From assembly GCA_963843805.1 (NCBI GenBank), contig CAWJLY010000009.1, positions 744,001 through 808,000 on the forward strand: 64,000 bases of DNA. The letters run 5' to 3'. Below the pieces are notes generated by a model. It saw only the letters and a list, made by a program, of their open reading frames with translations. It made no database searches and was not told the DNA's origin. Positions 1-8,985 of this stretch are shown here, one piece after another. Both the position numbers and the translations under genes were made by a program. The stretch is from Ideonella_A sp963843805. GTDB taxonomy: Bacteria > Pseudomonadota > Gammaproteobacteria > Burkholderiales > Burkholderiaceae_C. Every line of letters starts with the position of its first letter. The first letter of the stretch is position 1.

Positions 1-421
1 GCGCAGCCTGCAGCAGGAGACCGGTAGCGCGGTGATCCTGATCACCCACGATCTGGGCGTGGTGGCCGAAGTGGCCGATGAGGTGTTGGTGATGTATGCC
101 GGCAAGGTGGTCGAACGCGCGCCGGTGCAGGCCTTGTTCGACGAGCCCCAGCATCCGTACACCGTCGGCCTGCTTGGCTCGATCCCGCGACTGGATGGCG
201 ACCGCGATCGGCTGGCGTCGATCGAAGGCCAGGTGCCGAGCCCGCTGCGCCGGCCGCCGGGCTGCAATTTTGCCGACCGCTGTCCGTTCGCCGATCAGCA
301 GTGCCGCACGGCGGTGCCGCCGTTGCGAGCGCTCGGCGCGGCGCATTTTTCGGCGTGCTGGAAGGCGCCGCTCGATCCGGAATGGTTGATGAAAAAGGTT
401 GGCGAGGAGGTGGCTGCATGA
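1..421 (+). CDS. peptide ABC transporter ATP-binding protein, DppD type (5' truncated)
   Basis: C-terminal part of an ATPase that energises uptake of oligopeptides across the inner membrane; the start lies before the window. Visible are the Walker B-proximal H-loop (ITHDLGVVAEVAD), then the Oligo_HPY domain typical of Dpp/Opp/Gsi ATPases (HPYTVGLL) with its cysteine cluster (GCNFADRCPFADQQC). The stop codon overlaps the ATG of the next ATPase gene (ATGA), so the two subunits are translationally coupled, as in dppD-dppF operons. The reading frame is open from base 2. Family assignment is firm. The substrate cannot be read from the ATPase itself; the gamma-glutamyltransferase downstream suggests glutathione-like peptides. 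Confidence 0.9.
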   Translation, partial: RSLQQETGSAVILITHDLGVVAEVADEVLVMYAGKVVERAPVQALFDEPQHPYTVGLLGSIPRLDGDRDRLASIEGQVPSPLRRPPGCNFADRCPFADQQCRTAVPPLRALGAAHFSACWKAPLDPEWLMKKVGEEVAA

Positions 422-1542
422 GCGCTCACCAACCGATTGCCTTGCAGCCTGGGGCTGGCCGCGACTCGTTGCTGCAGGTCACCGGCCTGGTCAAGCATTT
501 TGCGATCAGGCGCGGGCTGTTCGGCCGCTCGACCAGCGCGGTACGTGCGGTCGACGGCGTCGACTTGCAGATCGCTCGCGGTGAGACGCTCGGCGTGGTC
601 GGCGAATCGGGCTGCGGCAAATCGACACTCGGCCGGCTGGTGCTGCGGCTGATCGAGCCAACCGCCGGACAGATCGTTTTCGACGGGCAGGACCTGGCGA
701 GTCTCGATGCGGCCGGTTTGCGTGCTCAACGCAAGACCATGCAGATCATCTTCCAGGATCCGTTCTCGTCACTGAATCCGCGGATGACCGTCGGCCAGAC
801 GCTCGCCGAACCGCTGATGCTGCATGACCTGCATCGCGGGCGGCACCGCGAGCGGGTTGACGAACTGCTGCAGACAGTGGGCCTGGCAGCCGAACATGCG
901 CGTCGTTATCCGCACGAGTTTTCCGGTGGCCAGCGCCAGCGCGTCGGCATCGCGCGGGCGCTGGCGGTCGAGCCGAAACTGATCGTCTGCGACGAGGCGG
1001 TGTCGGCGCTCGATGTGTCGGTGCAGGCGCAGGTGGTCAATCTGCTGCAGGATCTGCAGCGCCGCTTCGGGCTGTCGTATCTGTTCATCGCACACGACCT
1101 GGCGGTGGTCAAACATATCGCCACGCGGATCGCGGTGATGTACCTCGGCCGCATCGTCGAGATCGGCGACAAGCGCAGCCTGTTCGAAACCCCGCGGCAT
1201 CCTTATACGCAGGCGCTGTTGGCGGCGATTCCGTTGCCCGAGCCGGGCCGGCGGCGCGCGCGAACCGTGCTCGGCGGCGACGTGCCGAGCCCGGTCAATC
1301 CGCCCGCTGGCTGCCATTTCCATACCCGCTGCCCCCATGCGCAGCCGCTGTGCTCGCAGCAGGCGCCGCCGCTGGAGGCCGCGGCCGGGCAAGCGGTGGC
1401 GTGTCATTTCTGGCGCGAAATCGCGGCGTCGACAACGGTTGCCGCCGACGCTGAGCGTGCCCACTTCGACCCGGCGGTCGACCAGCGTCGACAGCGGCTG
1501 GCGCGGCTGCAATCTGCGTTCGGTGCGCCAGGCGCTGCCTGA
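418..1542 (+). CDS. peptide ABC transporter ATP-binding protein, DppF/OppF type
   Basis: Second ATPase of the peptide importer, 374 aa. The start chosen is the ATG overlapping the upstream stop (ATGA); an open frame reaches further upstream but belongs to the overlap. Motifs in order: Walker A (GESGCGKSTLGR), Q-loop (IIFQDPFSSLNPR), signature (SGGQRQRVGIARAL), Walker B (LIVCDEAVSALD), H-loop (IAHDLAVV), then the Oligo_HPY domain (HPYTQALL, GCHFHTRCPHAQPLC). About 50 residues follow the last cysteine cluster, a slightly longer tail than usual. It heads the order ATPase-ATPase-SBP-permease-permease, which matches gsi/dpp operons. Assignment to the DppF/GsiA half is firm at family level. Confidence 0.92.
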   Translation: MSAHQPIALQPGAGRDSLLQVTGLVKHFAIRRGLFGRSTSAVRAVDGVDLQIARGETLGVVGESGCGKSTLGRLVLRLIEPTAGQIVFDGQDLASLDAAGLRAQRKTMQIIFQDPFSSLNPRMTVGQTLAEPLMLHDLHRGRHRERVDELLQTVGLAAEHARRYPHEFSGGQRQRVGIARALAVEPKLIVCDEAVSALDVSVQAQVVNLLQDLQRRFGLSYLFIAHDLAVVKHIATRIAVMYLGRIVEIGDKRSLFETPRHPYTQALLAAIPLPEPGRRRARTVLGGDVPSPVNPPAGCHFHTRCPHAQPLCSQQAPPLEAAAGQAVACHFWREIAASTTVAADAERAHFDPAVDQRRQRLARLQSAFGAPGAA

Positions 1543-1583
1543 TCGTTGCCTGTCCCATTTCTTAACCACACGGAGTTTGCAAG

Positions 1584-3101
1584 ATGAAATTCAACGTCCG
1601 AAATCGCTGGGCAGCGCTGGCGCTGCTGGTCCTCGCTCCGCTGGCCGTTCAGGCGCAGACGTTGCGCGTCGGCCTCGCCGAAGACCCCGATGCGCTCGAC
1701 CCCACGCTGGCGCGGACTTTTGTCGGCCGGGTTGTTTTCGCCGCGCTGTGCGACAAGCTGTTCGACGTCGACGAAAAGCTGGCGATCGTTCCGCAACTGG
1801 CTGCAAGTCATGAGTGGTCGGCCGACAACAAGGCGCTGACCCTGAAGCTGCGCCCGGGCGTGACTTTCCACGACGGCGAGAAATTCGACGCTGCGGCCGT
1901 CAAATACAACATCGAGCGACACAAGACCATGCCCGGCTCGAACCGCCGCGGCGAATTGGCACCGGTCGCCACGGTCGACGTGATCGACCCGATGACGGTG
2001 CGGCTGAACCTGTCGGCGCCGTTCTCGCCGCTGCTCGCGCAGCTGGCCGACCGCGCCGGCATGATGGTGTCACCGAAGGCGGCGCAAGCGGCGGGCGACA
2101 AGTTCAGCGCCAAACCCGTTTGCTCGGGTCCGTTCAAGTTCGTCGAACGCGTGGCGCAGGACCGCATCGTGTTCGAGCGCTTCGCGCAATACTGGAACAA
2201 GGACGCGATCCACTTCGACAAGGTCGTCTACACGCCGATCCCCGATGCAACCGTGCGGCTGGCCAACCTGAAATCCGGGCAGCTCGATTTCATCGAACGG
2301 GTTGCGCCGAGCGACATGGAAAAGATCAAGGCCGAGAAGAAGCTGAAGACGTCGCAGATCACCGAAATCGGCTATCAGGGCATCACCATCAATATCGCCA
2401 AGAGCGACCGCGCCAAGCAGAATGCGCTGGGCCGTGACCCGCGGGTTCGCGAGGCCTTCGAGCTGTCGCTTGATCGGCAGGGTCTGGTGCAGGTGGTGAT
2501 GGACAACGAGGCCACGGTGGGCAACCAGTGGGTTGCGCCGAACAACAGCTATTACGCCAAAAGCCTGCCGGTACCCAAGCGCGATATCGCCAAGGCCAAG
2601 GCGCTGCTGAAGGCGGCCGGCGAACCCAACCCCAGCTTCACGCTGGTGGCGCCGACCACCTCGGACGCGCAACGCCTCGCACTGGTCGTGCAGGCGATGA
2701 CGCGTGAAGCCGGCTTCGACGTGAAGATCCAGGCAACCGAATTCGCCACCTCGCTGAACATGGCCGACAAGGGCGATTTCGATGCCTATGTGCTGGCCTG
2801 GAGCGGCCGCGCCGACCCGGACGGCAATCTGTTCAGCTTCCACGGCTGCAAGCAGCCGCTCAACTATTCGGGCTATTGCAGTGCCGAGACCGACGAACTG
2901 CTGAAGTTGTCGCGCAGCCAGCGCGATCCCGCCGAGCGCAAGAAGACCTTCGAGAAGATCGCCACGCAGGTGATGGCCGAGCGGCCGGTGATCTATCTGT
3001 ACCACCGCAACTGGCTGTGGGCCTACAGCCCGAAGCTGAGCGGGGTTCGCAATGTGCCCGACGGGCTGCTGCGCGTCAACGGCCTGAAACTCGCACCGTG
3101 A
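1584..3101 (+). CDS. peptide ABC transporter periplasmic substrate-binding protein (SBP_bac_5)
   Basis: Binds the transported peptide in the periplasm, 505 aa, normal length for the DppA/GsiB family. A Sec signal peptide is visible (basic MKFNVRNR, hydrophobic ALALLVLAPLAV, cleavage near VQA-QT). The mature protein has the family hallmark near its N-terminus (ALDPTLARTFVGR) and the later LKLRPGVTFHDG motif common to SBP family 5. A ribosome-binding site (ACGGAG) lies a few bases upstream of the ATG. The gene sits 42 bp after the ATPase gene and 61 bp before the first permease, so one operon is likely. Co-location with a gamma-glutamyltransferase hints at gamma-glutamyl peptides or glutathione, an inference only. 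Confidence 0.92.
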   Translation: MKFNVRNRWAALALLVLAPLAVQAQTLRVGLAEDPDALDPTLARTFVGRVVFAALCDKLFDVDEKLAIVPQLAASHEWSADNKALTLKLRPGVTFHDGEKFDAAAVKYNIERHKTMPGSNRRGELAPVATVDVIDPMTVRLNLSAPFSPLLAQLADRAGMMVSPKAAQAAGDKFSAKPVCSGPFKFVERVAQDRIVFERFAQYWNKDAIHFDKVVYTPIPDATVRLANLKSGQLDFIERVAPSDMEKIKAEKKLKTSQITEIGYQGITINIAKSDRAKQNALGRDPRVREAFELSLDRQGLVQVVMDNEATVGNQWVAPNNSYYAKSLPVPKRDIAKAKALLKAAGEPNPSFTLVAPTTSDAQRLALVVQAMTREAGFDVKIQATEFATSLNMADKGDFDAYVLAWSGRADPDGNLFSFHGCKQPLNYSGYCSAETDELLKLSRSQRDPAERKKTFEKIATQVMAERPVIYLYHRNWLWAYSPKLSGVRNVPDGLLRVNGLKLAP

Positions 3102-3162
3102 TCATCGCCGGGAGAACCGGTCTGCGTGTCCGCCCGCTTGACCGACTGTTGAATCACTGCTG

Positions 3163-4104
3163 ATGTTCGAGTTTCTCGTCAGGCGTATCGCCACCATCAT
3201 CCCGACACTGATCTTCGTGTCGATGCTGATCTTCGGGCTGCAGCAATTGCTGCCCGGCGATCCGGCGAAGGTGCTCGCTGGCGAGGAGCAGGATCCGCAG
3301 GTGATCGAATACCTGCGCACCAAGCTGCACCTGGATGAGCCGTTGCCGATGCGTTATGCCTACTGGATCGGCGGTGTCTTCAAAGGTGATCTCGGCGAAT
3401 CGATCCGCAGCCAGGAGCCGGTGCTCGATCTGATCGTGCAAAAGCTGCCGGTGACCATCGAGCTCGCCTTGCTGGCCATGCTGGTTGCGCTGCTGATCGG
3501 CATTCCATCGGGCATAGTTTCGGCGATCGGGCGCGGCACGGTGTGGGATCACGCCGCCAACATCTTTGCCTTGTGGGGCCTGTCGACGCCCAATTTCTGG
3601 CTCGGCATCCTGATGATCATGCTGTTTTCGGTGCAGCTCGGCTGGCTGCCGGCGTCGGGCTATGTCAGCCCGTTCGAGGACCTCGGCGCCAACCTGGCAT
3701 CGATGGTGATGCCGGCCTTTGTACTGGGCAATGGGATCGCAGCGGTGCTGATGCGCCACACCCGCAGCGCGATGCTGCAGGTGATGTCGTCCGACTATGT
3801 GCGCACTGCGCGTGCCAAGGGCTTGTCCGAGCGCACCGTGGTGCTCAAGCATGCGCTGCGCAATGCCTTGACGCCAATCATCACGCTGGGCGCGCTGGAG
3901 CTCGGTGCCCTGTTGAGCGGCGCGGTGCTGACCGAACAGGTTTTCACGATCCCCGGCTTCGGCAAGCTGATCGTCGATTCGGTTTTCAACCGCGACTATT
4001 CGGTGGTGCAGGGTGTCGTGCTGGTCACCGCGACCGCCTATATCGTGTTGAATCTGCTCGCCGATCTGGCCTACTTCCTTGTCAATCCTCGCCTGCGCCG
4101 CTGA
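3163..4104 (+). CDS. peptide ABC transporter permease, DppB/GsiC type
   Basis: Inner-membrane permease, 313 aa. The first membrane segment follows the conserved opening MFEFLVRRIATIIPTL and the extracytoplasmic PGDPA motif of DppB-type permeases is present. The EAA-type cytoplasmic loop that docks on the ATPases is recognisable (YVRTARAKGLSE, then LKHALRNALTPIIT). Length, number of hydrophobic segments and position after the binding protein all agree with the family. It ends three bases before the second permease, so the pair is expected to form the heterodimeric channel. Confidence 0.93.
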   Translation: MFEFLVRRIATIIPTLIFVSMLIFGLQQLLPGDPAKVLAGEEQDPQVIEYLRTKLHLDEPLPMRYAYWIGGVFKGDLGESIRSQEPVLDLIVQKLPVTIELALLAMLVALLIGIPSGIVSAIGRGTVWDHAANIFALWGLSTPNFWLGILMIMLFSVQLGWLPASGYVSPFEDLGANLASMVMPAFVLGNGIAAVLMRHTRSAMLQVMSSDYVRTARAKGLSERTVVLKHALRNALTPIITLGALELGALLSGAVLTEQVFTIPGFGKLIVDSVFNRDYSVVQGVVLVTATAYIVLNLLADLAYFLVNPRLRR

Positions 4105-4107
4105 CCG

Positions 4108-4998
4108 ATGAACAACACCCTGGCGCCTGCCATGCCGCTTGTCGATGCGCCGCTGATCGAAGCCGGCCCGTGGCGCCGCGCGCTGCGGCGCTTGCTGCGA
4201 CGGCGCCTGGCCATGTTCGGATTGACCGTCGTGCTGGCTTTTGTGGCGCTGGCGGTGTTCGCGCCGTGGATAGCACCGCAGGATCCGATCGCCACCAGCT
4301 GGAGCGCGATCCGCAAGGCGCCGAGCGCCGAGCACTGGTTCGGTACCGACGATATCGGCCGCGATGTGCTGTCGCGGGTGATCTGGGGCACCCGCGCATC
4401 GCTGCTTGCCGGAGTCGTGTCGGTGTCCATTTCGCTGCTGCTCGGCGTGCCGCTGGGCCTGGCGGCAGGCTTTCTCGGCGGATATGTCGATGCGCTGATC
4501 TCGCGCGTCACCGATGCCTTTCTTGCCTGTCCGTTTCTGATCCTGGCGATTGCGCTGGCCGCCTTTCTCGGGCCGAGCCTGACCAACGCGATGATCGCGA
4601 TCGGCATATCGGCAACGCCGATCTTCGTGCGGCTGACTCGCGCGCAGGTGCTCAATGTGACGGTCGAGGACTATATCGAGGCGGCCCGCGCGGTCGGCAA
4701 TCCGCCCTTGCGAATCGCCATGCGCCACGTATTGCCCAACATCACGGCACCGGTGATCGTGCAAGCGACGCTGGCGATTGCCGCGGCGGTCATTGCGGAA
4801 GCCAGCCTGTCGTTTCTCGGCCTCGGCCAGCAACCGCCCGCACCGAGCTGGGGCAGTATGCTCAACACGGCAAAGAACTACGTCGACAATGCGCCGTGGA
4901 TGGCGATTTGGCCCGGGGTGTCGATTTTTCTGCTGGTGCTGTCGTTCAACCTGCTCGGCGACGGCCTGCGCGATGCGCTCGACCCGCGCCAGCACTGA
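4108..4998 (+). CDS. peptide ABC transporter permease, DppC/GsiD type
   Basis: Second permease, 296 aa. It begins with a cytoplasmic arginine-rich stretch (RRALRRLLRRRLAMFG) before the first membrane segment and carries the DppC-type motif HWFGTDDIGRDVLSR, followed by the EAA loop (YIEAARAVGNPPLRIAMRH-). It starts three bases after the first permease and is followed 37 bases later by the gamma-glutamyltransferase gene. All five transporter parts needed for a working importer are therefore present, the first one cut by the window edge. Confidence 0.93.
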   Translation: MNNTLAPAMPLVDAPLIEAGPWRRALRRLLRRRLAMFGLTVVLAFVALAVFAPWIAPQDPIATSWSAIRKAPSAEHWFGTDDIGRDVLSRVIWGTRASLLAGVVSVSISLLLGVPLGLAAGFLGGYVDALISRVTDAFLACPFLILAIALAAFLGPSLTNAMIAIGISATPIFVRLTRAQVLNVTVEDYIEAARAVGNPPLRIAMRHVLPNITAPVIVQATLAIAAAVIAEASLSFLGLGQQPPAPSWGSMLNTAKNYVDNAPWMAIWPGVSIFLLVLSFNLLGDGLRDALDPRQH

Positions 4999-5035
4999 GC
5001 GAGCCCATTTTTGATAACGAATGAAAGAACGCGCA

Positions 5036-6648
5036 ATGAGCTTCGATTGGACCAACCCTTACCCGACCGTGCGCAGCCCGGTATTTGCGCGCAACGTCGT
5101 CGCCACTTCCCATCCGCTTTCTTCGCAGGCCGGCCTGCGCATGCTGCAAAAAGGTGGCAATGCAGTCGATGCGGCGATCGCTGCGGCCGCTGCGCTGACC
5201 ATCGTGGAGCCGATCTCCAACGGTTTGGGCAGCGACAATTTTGCGATCCTGTGGGACGGCAAGGCCCTGCACGGCCTCAATTCGTCGGGTGTGGCGCCGG
5301 CCACCTGGACACCTGAATATTTCCGCAAGAAATACGGCAGCCAGATTCCGGATCGCGGCTGGGATACGGTGACCACGCCCGGTGCCGTTGCCGGCTGGGT
5401 CGCGTTGTCGAAAAAATTCGGCAAGCTGCCATTCGCCGATCTGATGGAGCCGGCGATCGAACTGGCCGAGCGCGGCCATGGCGTCGGTGTGATCGTCGCC
5501 GACAAATGGGCGCGCCAGGTGCCGCTGCTGAAAGACCAGCCGGGTTATGCGCAGGCCTTCATGCCGCGCGGGCGCGCGCCCGAAGCCGGCGAACGATTCG
5601 TCTTCAAGCAGGCCGGCGCCACGCTGCGCCGCATCGCGTTGACCGAAGGCGAAGCCTTCTATCGCGGCGACATCGCCGAAAAGCTGGTCGCCCATTCGAA
5701 GGCCAACGGCGGCAGCATGAGCGTGTCCGATCTGGCCAACTACCAGCCCGAATGGGTCGGCACGATCAGCAAGGATTTTGCCGGCCACACGCTGCACGAG
5801 ATTCCGCCGAACGGGCAGGGCATCGCCGCCCTGATGGCGCTGGGCATGCTCGAGCAATCTCGATCTGGCTGGCCTGCCGGTCGACAGCGTCGAATCGCAG
5901 CACCTGCAGATCGAGGCGATGAAGCTCGCCTTCGCCGATACCTACCGCTGGGTTGCCGATGCGCGCCGCGATGACGCGAAGTCACGCCAGACGATCTGCT
6001 CGAACGATGCCTACCTGGCCGACCGTGCCAAGCTGATCGACCCGCGCCGCGCCACCGATTTCAGGCACGGCACGCCGCCGAAGGGCGGCACCATCTACCT
6101 GACCGCCGCCGACGAGAGCGGCATGATGATCAGCCTGATCCAGTCGAACTACATGGGCTTCGGCAGCGGCATCGTCGATGCCCGGAACCGGCATCAGCCT
6201 GCAGAACCGTGGCTTTGGCTTCTCGCACGACGAAAGCCATCCGAATATCGTCGCGCCCGGCAAGCGGCCGTTCCACACCATCATCCCCGGCTTCCTGATG
6301 AAGGACGGCAAGCCGCAAATGAGTTTCGGCGTGATGGGCGGCAACATGCAGCCGCAAGGCCATCTGCAGACGCTGGTTCGCATGCTGATTCACAAGCAGC
6401 AGCCGCAGGCCGCCTGCGATGCACCGCGCTGGAAGGTCAGCACCGGGCTGTCGGTCGATTTCGAGCAGACCATGGACCCGGCCTTGCAAGAGGGGTTGAA
6501 GCAACTCGGCCATCGTTTCGAGTTGACCACCGACAGCTACATGGACTACGGCAGCGGCCAGTTCATCTGGCGCCTCAGCGACGACATGGAAGACGGCTAT
6601 GTGGCGGCCAGCGATTCGCGGCGCGACGGGCAGGCTGTGGGGTACTGA
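5036..6648 (+). CDS. gamma-glutamyltransferase family protein (two frameshifts)
   Basis: Ntn-hydrolase of the Ggt/YwrD-like family, about 536 aa after repair. It would cleave gamma-glutamyl bonds (glutathione or acyl substrates). N-terminal part shows MSFDWTNPYPTVRSPVFARN and the GGNAVDAAIAAAA motif. The predicted self-processing threonine lies in GGTIYLTAADESG, and the family signature after it (QSNYMGFGSG, then GTGISLQNRGFGF) is split by a break. Frame moves by +1 near 5859 (after LGMLEQ) and by +1 near 6176 (after GSGIV). Both look like one inserted base, because the flanking protein reads continuously once it is removed. An ATG 15 bases upstream (5021) is an alternative start. No signal peptide is evident. 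Its place after a peptide importer suggests breakdown of the imported peptide in the cytoplasm. Confidence 0.85.
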
Positions 6649-6985
6649 GGGCGGACTGACGCGCCATAAACTTTGTTGGCCCGGCAGCGGCTCGATTGTC
6701 TGTAAGACCGCCGCTTACGGATTTCACCGTAGGTAGGCAACGGTTCTTCGCGTCTGGCTGCCTGTTGATGCGCCATTTTCCGTGGGCCGTTCGATCGCAG
6801 GCACCGTCCGCTGCTGGCACCCGCTGTGTGCCTGCACGCAAACGGGTGCAAAGCGGCCTTGCATGGCGCGCGCCGCTGTCGGACAGCGCCTGTCGATTTA
6901 GCTGACCGTTACCAAACGCAGCAGACTGCAACCTCGACCGCCGCTAGATTCTGGGCTCCAACCCATCCCCTAGAAGGAAGTGCCC
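6649..6985. other. 337-bp non-coding spacer
   Basis: No convincing gene. Short open frames lack a ribosome-binding site and resemble nothing known. A weak hairpin (GTAAG/CTTAC, 6703-6719) is present. The last bases carry the AGAAGGA ribosome-binding site of the next gene. The promoter of the downstream secreted protein probably lies here, but I could not place its boxes with confidence. Confidence 0.4.
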
Positions 6986-7705
6986 ATGATCAAAAACAAA
7001 TTCAGTCTGATTGCAGCAGCCGTGATGACCTTGGCCGGTGCCTCGGTGTTCGCCCAGACCACTACCAACAAGGCCGCTAGCGATACCAGCACGCAAGCCA
7101 CTCAACAGGTTGCGCCGAGCGCGACCACGCGCGTCGACACGAATTCCAACTTCAAGGCGATGCCGCACAGTTCGGTGAACATCAGCCCGAGCGCGACCAC
7201 CAACCAGACGACGTCGGCGTCGCAGAATAGCGCGACGACGAGCAGCACCGTGGCAGCAGCCGGCGCGGCTTCGAGCCCGTCCGGCAGCAACACGACCAAC
7301 CGTGCGGGTAGCAGCACCAATACGGATGCTAGCCAGTCGGTCAAGCCGCAAGCCAACACGTCGATGAACACCAACAGCACGTTCAAGGCCATGCCGCACA
7401 GCAATGTGACCGTCAGCCCGAGTGCGACCACAAACCAGAGCACCAGCGCGACGCAAAATACCGCAACGACCAGCAGCACCAACGCTGGTGGCAATAGTGG
7501 CGGTAGCAGCAGCACCGGTTCGACCGTGGGTGGCGCAGCCATGGCCGGCGCCGGTGCAGCGGGTACCGGCGCCATGAGCGCCGGCGGCGTCAACGCCGAG
7601 GTCAATGCGGACGGTCCGGGCCGCAAGGGTCAAGGCAAGGCCAAGGGTCATGACGACGACCACAAGAAGGACAAGAAAGACAAGAAGGACAAGAAGGACA
7701 AGTAA
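6986..7705 (+). CDS. secreted low-complexity Ser/Thr/Asn-rich repeat protein
   Basis: Unknown function, 239 aa. A Sec signal peptide is clear (MIKNKFSLIAAAVMTLAGAS, cleavage near VFA-QT). The mature protein is almost entirely Ser, Thr, Asn, Ala and Gln and holds two imperfect copies, about 80 residues apart, of a unit reading T-N-S-x-FKAMPHS-x-V, then SPSATTNQ and ATTSST. A glycine/alanine-rich stretch follows, and the last 25 residues are a charged tail of repeated KKD units after GHDDDH. The ATG is preceded by AGAAGGA at good distance; a GTG six bases upstream is less likely. A strong terminator follows the gene. A cell-surface or matrix role, or metal or polyphosphate binding by the tail, is possible but only speculation. 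Confidence 0.7.
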   Translation: MIKNKFSLIAAAVMTLAGASVFAQTTTNKAASDTSTQATQQVAPSATTRVDTNSNFKAMPHSSVNISPSATTNQTTSASQNSATTSSTVAAAGAASSPSGSNTTNRAGSSTNTDASQSVKPQANTSMNTNSTFKAMPHSNVTVSPSATTNQSTSATQNTATTSSTNAGGNSGGSSSTGSTVGGAAMAGAGAAGTGAMSAGGVNAEVNADGPGRKGQGKAKGHDDDHKKDKKDKKDKKDK

Positions 7706-7739
7706 GGCCTGACAGCGCTCGGCGCAGGTTGATCCCCCA

Positions 7740-7781
7740 CCCCGGCGAAGCGACATCGATCTCGCTGCGCCGGGGTTTTTT
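7740..7781 (+). terminator. rho-independent terminator after the low-complexity protein
   Basis: A GC stem CCCCGGCG (7740-7747) pairs with CGCCGGGG (7768-7775), and inner bases AGCGA/TCGCT extend the pairing. It is followed by six T residues (7776-7781). It lies 35 bases after the stop codon, in the right orientation. Confidence 0.85.
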
Positions 7782-7831
7782 CCAGTCTTTTTACGCTCGT
7801 CATCTTTCCCCTGGATGTCCAGCCAAACCCA

Positions 7832-8248
7832 GTGAACCAGCTGCCGGTCCTGCTTTTGCTGTTGTCGCTTGCGGCGGGTCACGCCGTTGCCGCGGGGTCG
7901 GTGAATACCGTTGTCATCAGCGGCAACTCGACCGTCAGTAGCAGCGTCAGCAACAGCAATGCCACCGGCACGGTGACCTCCGGCAGCCGCACCGTTACCG
8001 GCATCAGCACGCAGTCGAGCACGACCACCAGCAGCTCGACCGGCGGCGATCGTGGTGCTGTGACGACACACATTTCCAGTAGCACGGTCCTGGATGACGA
8101 CAGCGACGACGATGACGGGCCGGCCGCGACGACATCCTGTCGCGCGGTTCACCTGGGTCGCCGCTGCCAGATCAGTTGCCGCGCGCCGAAGACTGCGCAT
8201 TGCACGCAGACCTCACCGCAAAGAAGGACTCGTTGCGAGTGCCGTTGA
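7832..8248 (+). CDS. small secreted Ser/Thr-rich hypothetical protein
   Basis: Unrecognised, 138 aa from a GTG start. It begins with a signal-peptide-like stretch (MNQLPVLLLLLSLAAGHAVA). The mature part has valine/serine/threonine repeats (VISGNSTVSSSVSNSNATG and similar) and an acidic run DDDSDDDDG. The final 40 residues are cysteine- and arginine-rich and read differently in character, so a frameshift near 8110-8140 cannot be excluded. Composition resembles the upstream secreted repeat protein, which suggests a related pair. Start choice rests on the signal peptide; no strong ribosome-binding site is seen. Confidence 0.5.
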   Translation: MNQLPVLLLLLSLAAGHAVAAGSVNTVVISGNSTVSSSVSNSNATGTVTSGSRTVTGISTQSSTTTSSSTGGDRGAVTTHISSSTVLDDDSDDDDGPAATTSCRAVHLGRRCQISCRAPKTAHCTQTSPQRRTRCECR

Positions 8249-8441
8249 CGGCACCGCCGACTCGCTGTCGGCTCAGCAAGGTCAATCTGTAGGGCAAAAG
8301 GCAACTGGCACTCCGCCAGCCGTAGAATCGCGCTTCTCTGCGCCTCCCGCCGTTTGCTACCGTCGACATGTCGCTTCGCCCGATTCCGGTCAATACCGTT
8401 CGAGATGCATCTCCTGCATCGTCAGCGGAGTGGACGCGACA

Positions 8442-8855
8442 ATGACACGCATCTTTTTGCGCGGCCTGACGCGGCTGTTGATCGGCAGCTTGCTGTCGAT
8501 GCAAATCGCCTTGGCTGCCCATGTCTGCACCGTCGGCCTGCTGATGCCGAAGGTACAAGGCGATCGGCAGCAAGCCGTTGTCGCTGCGGTTATTGCCGCG
8601 GATCGGGAGGCGCAGCCGTGTGTCGCTGGGACGGATGACGCTTCGGACGGGATTTGCGGCGAGCACTGCAAACGCGGTCAGCAAAGCGACCAAGCCGGCA
8701 GTCTGGTCGTTCCGGTGGGCTGGCTGATTGCGCGATACGTTGTCGAGCCACCTGCCGACCCCGCACCGCTGGGCCACCAGGGCACTGGTGTCCGCAGCGT
8801 GATCACCGGTGGGGATCCGCCACACGCCATCCTGCACTGCGTCCTACGAACCTGA
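8442..8855 (+). CDS. small secreted Cys/His protein upstream of the Cus operon
   Basis: 137 aa with an N-terminal hydrophobic export signal (TRLLIGSLLSMQIALAAHVC). The mature part contains paired cysteines and a histidine in the motif CGEHCKRGQQSDQ. Short exported proteins with this CxxHCKxGxQS-like motif are familiar to me in front of heavy-metal RND operons of Burkholderiales; their role is unknown and metal binding in the periplasm is a reasonable guess. The gene lies 130 bp before the outer-membrane component and in the same direction. Confidence 0.6.
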   Translation: MTRIFLRGLTRLLIGSLLSMQIALAAHVCTVGLLMPKVQGDRQQAVVAAVIAADREAQPCVAGTDDASDGICGEHCKRGQQSDQAGSLVVPVGWLIARYVVEPPADPAPLGHQGTGVRSVITGGDPPHAILHCVLRT

Positions 8856-8985
8856 CGCGGAGGTCGATTCGGCGCTGATCGCGGCCATGCTGGCCGGCCA
8901 GCGCTGTTCGGCCCGATCGCCCGCGCGCTTTTGATGCGCGCCCGAGGGGCGGCCGGCTTGCAGGCTTCATTCAGGTGGTGGTTCC

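Noticed and set aside
3154..5055. Long minus-strand open frame (633 codons) opposite the permease genes
   Set aside because: Composition is Arg/Gln/His-rich, typical for the antisense frame of GC-rich coding DNA; both permeases on the other strand are unmistakable.
7660..7704. Short tandem GACAAGAAG repeats as a possible CRISPR or satellite
   Set aside because: The unit is 9 bp without spacers and simply encodes the KKD tail of the secreted protein.
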